Shown here one piece after another: positions 6,326-7,228 of a DNA stretch of 7,228 bases. Origin of the DNA: Bacteroidetes bacterium CG23_combo_of_CG06-09_8_20_14_all_32_9 (GTDB lineage Bacteria; Bacteroidota; Bacteroidia; Bacteroidales; GWA2-32-17); contig PCSS01000298.1 of NCBI GenBank assembly GCA_002771395.1, positions 1 to 7,228 of the forward strand, given 5' to 3'. The translations under genes were made by a program, and so were the position numbers. Numbering within the stretch: position 1 is the first letter of the stretch; each line of letters opens with the position of its first letter. The notes under the pieces were generated by a model. That model was not told where the DNA came from, ran no database searches, and saw only the letters and a list, made by a program, of their open reading frames with translations.

Positions 6326-6781
6326 TCATACTAATTTGGTTATTGGTTTTTCTGTTGTCTTTAATAATGTTTCAAGTTTTCCTCCTTTACTTGCAAAGCC
6401 AATGGTAATATTGTCCGCAAGTTCTATCATCATTTTGTTTCTGATTTCGGCTGTTTGTTCGGTTACTCGTTTTACTGTTTTGTCAAAAGGGCTTATAATT
6501 AAAATTCTCCCTTGTTCTAATGGTTTTATAAGTTCTGGCTCAATTTTTTCTTTTAATCCACGGGCTAATGCTATAATGATTGGCTGCGTACCATTAAGCA
6601 AATAATGAAATACATCTTTCTCTAACTGGCTATGAAAACCACCGATGATACAATTCCCTTCCTCTCGTTGTGCAATAGCCCTATCGTAGCATTTTAAAAC
6701 AGCAGATGCTGGAATTGACCTACTGCAGAGAAAAGCAGTCTTGGTTTGCTTTAAAAGGTCTTTGTTGCCAAAATATTCCAC
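6326..6781 (-). CDS. DprA/Smf-like SLOG-fold protein
   Basis: This 151-residue cytoplasmic protein resembles short, stand-alone relatives of DNA-processing protein DprA, in the Rossmann-like SLOG superfamily that binds nucleotides or single-stranded DNA. Visible SLOG features are a beta strand into IIGGFHS (45-51), the helix LEKDVFHYLL (53-62), a strand into ALARGL (71-76), GRILIISPF (91-99), EIRNKMMIELAD (112-123) and a closing GFASKGGKLETLL (128-140). The RN and GGKLE parts correspond to the RNR and SG.L.TA blocks of DprA. It lacks the SAM and winged-helix domains of true DprA, so a transformation role should not be assumed. The start is GTG, the only start codon before the conserved core. 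A TAG in the same frame lies just two codons upstream. It follows the small ORF by 6 bases and a DUF1016 nuclease, suggesting one accessory transcript. The ligand is unknown. Confidence 0.8.
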   Translation of the reverse strand: MEYFGNKDLLKQTKTAFLCSRSIPASAVLKCYDRAIAQREEGNCIIGGFHSQLEKDVFHYLLNGTQPIIIALARGLKEKIEPELIKPLEQGRILIISPFDKTVKRVTEQTAEIRNKMMIELADNITIGFASKGGKLETLLKTTEKPITKLV

Positions 6782-6787
6782 AGGATA

Positions 6788-6955
6788 CTATTTGCCTTTT
6801 TGACTTTGCTTTTTAACTTCCTCAAATTGATTTTTGATATAAGTAATCAATTTATCAGAAACAATTTCAGCAATCTGATTTTGTGGCATACCTTGTCTTA
6901 TTTGACCCGGAGCATTTTTTTCTTTTCTGAAAACCGAAAGAGCATCTGGCTCCAT
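6788..6955 (-). CDS. Small hypothetical protein, possibly the 3' part of a disrupted gene
   Basis: I do not recognise this 55-residue product. It starts MEPDALSVFRKEKNAPGQ and ends KKQSQKGK; it is highly charged, with a predicted amphipathic helix (QIAEIVSDKLITYIKNQF) and no membrane segment. Its ATG lacks an evident ribosome binding site. The same frame continues upstream past a TAA (6967-6965) to another ATG at 7000, giving MYKSFYYPDEP before the stop. If that stop is a point mutation, the original gene was about 70 codons at 6788-7000, beginning 11 bases after the nuclease gene. The frame also runs directly, across a TAG, into the DprA-like gene 6 bases later. It is either a short real gene with a downstream start or a recently broken one. 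Confidence 0.4.
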   Translation of the reverse strand: MEPDALSVFRKEKNAPGQIRQGMPQNQIAEIVSDKLITYIKNQFEEVKKQSQKGK

Positions 6956-7011
6956 TACACAATTTTAAGGTTCATCGGGATAATAAAATGACTTATACAT
7001 TTCTTTTTTAT

Positions 7012-7228
7012 TTATGATAATAACTTTCTTTTTTCAATATTCTCTCTTGCCTCTATTAATGCCTGATGTAACTTTTTCTCCAGTTCTTTTTTGGGAGGTA
7101 ATTCAGTCCAATATTCAGCTACCATTATTCCATCTTTGTGCAGTTCAAGCAATTCAACCTGTTCTCGGCTGGTTTCGGCACATAATATAAGTCCAATTGG
7201 TTTTTCTTCTCCTTCTTGCTTTTCGTAA
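7012..7228 (-). CDS. PDDEXK nuclease domain protein (YhcG/DUF1016 family), C-terminal part
   Basis: Only the last 71 residues are present; the 5' end lies beyond the right edge of the window. The fragment has YEKQEGEEKPIGLILCAE, then a helix (SREQVELLELHKDG), the strand IMVAEYWTELPPKK and a final charged helix (LEKKLHQALIEARENIEKR). This matches the end of YhcG/DUF1016 proteins: the P-IGLILC strand, then V-EY-T-LP and a trailing helix, all after the PDDEXK catalytic centre. The catalytic residues themselves are not in the window. Proteins of this family are typical accessory genes, often near restriction-modification or other mobile loci, and their cellular role is mostly undefined. It ends with TAA and leads into the small ORF and the DprA-like gene. 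Confidence 0.85.
   Translation of the reverse strand, partial: YEKQEGEEKPIGLILCAETSREQVELLELHKDGIMVAEYWTELPPKKELEKKLHQALIEARENIEKRKLLS

Noticed and set aside
6800..6991. Plus-strand 63-codon frame rich in Phe, Leu and Ile as a small membrane protein
   Set aside because: It is antisense to the small charged ORF, and its hydrophobic look is what the complement of Lys/Glu/Gln-rich codons gives.

Overview
The window is AT-rich and looks like a Bacteroidota (Bacteroidetes) chromosome. The support is the gene order mnmG - adenine salvage gene - uvrC, starts without Shine-Dalgarno sequences, and a Bacteroidetes-type -7 box (TATCTTTG, matching TANNTTTG) next to the mnmG start. The phylum call is inference. 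Every gene I can support is on the minus strand, so the biological order runs from high to low coordinates.

The left three quarters (199-5532) is a compact housekeeping operon. mnmG (tRNA wobble uridine modification) comes first, followed after 24 bases by ade (adenine deaminase). uvrC (nucleotide excision repair) follows with no intergenic base. The most notable finding is a pair of 16-bp parS centromere sites, one at each internal gene junction. The site at 3639-3654 is the perfect palindrome TGTTTCACGTGAAACA and fills most of the mnmG/ade gap. The site at 1997-2012, TGTTCCACGTGAAACA, forms the first codons of uvrC. Both fit TGTTNCACGTGAAACA, the site bound by the ParB/Spo0J CTPase, which suggests an origin-proximal location. 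A degenerate third copy lies upstream of mnmG.

The right quarter (about 5551-7228) is accessory. Reading leftward from the right edge, it holds the C-terminus of a YhcG/DUF1016-type PDDEXK nuclease and a small ORF whose frame carries an in-frame stop. A short DprA/SLOG-like protein follows. Next come a GC-rich, G-skewed imperfect hairpin, a 21-bp-period tandem repeat, a decayed fragment of what looks like a large Bacteroidetes surface-type protein, and a short palindromic repeat. This looks like an insertion and decay zone just upstream of the operon.

The 198 bases downstream of uvrC hold no gene, only short inverted and tandem repeats. I found no tRNA, rRNA, CRISPR array, complete insertion sequence or integrase.
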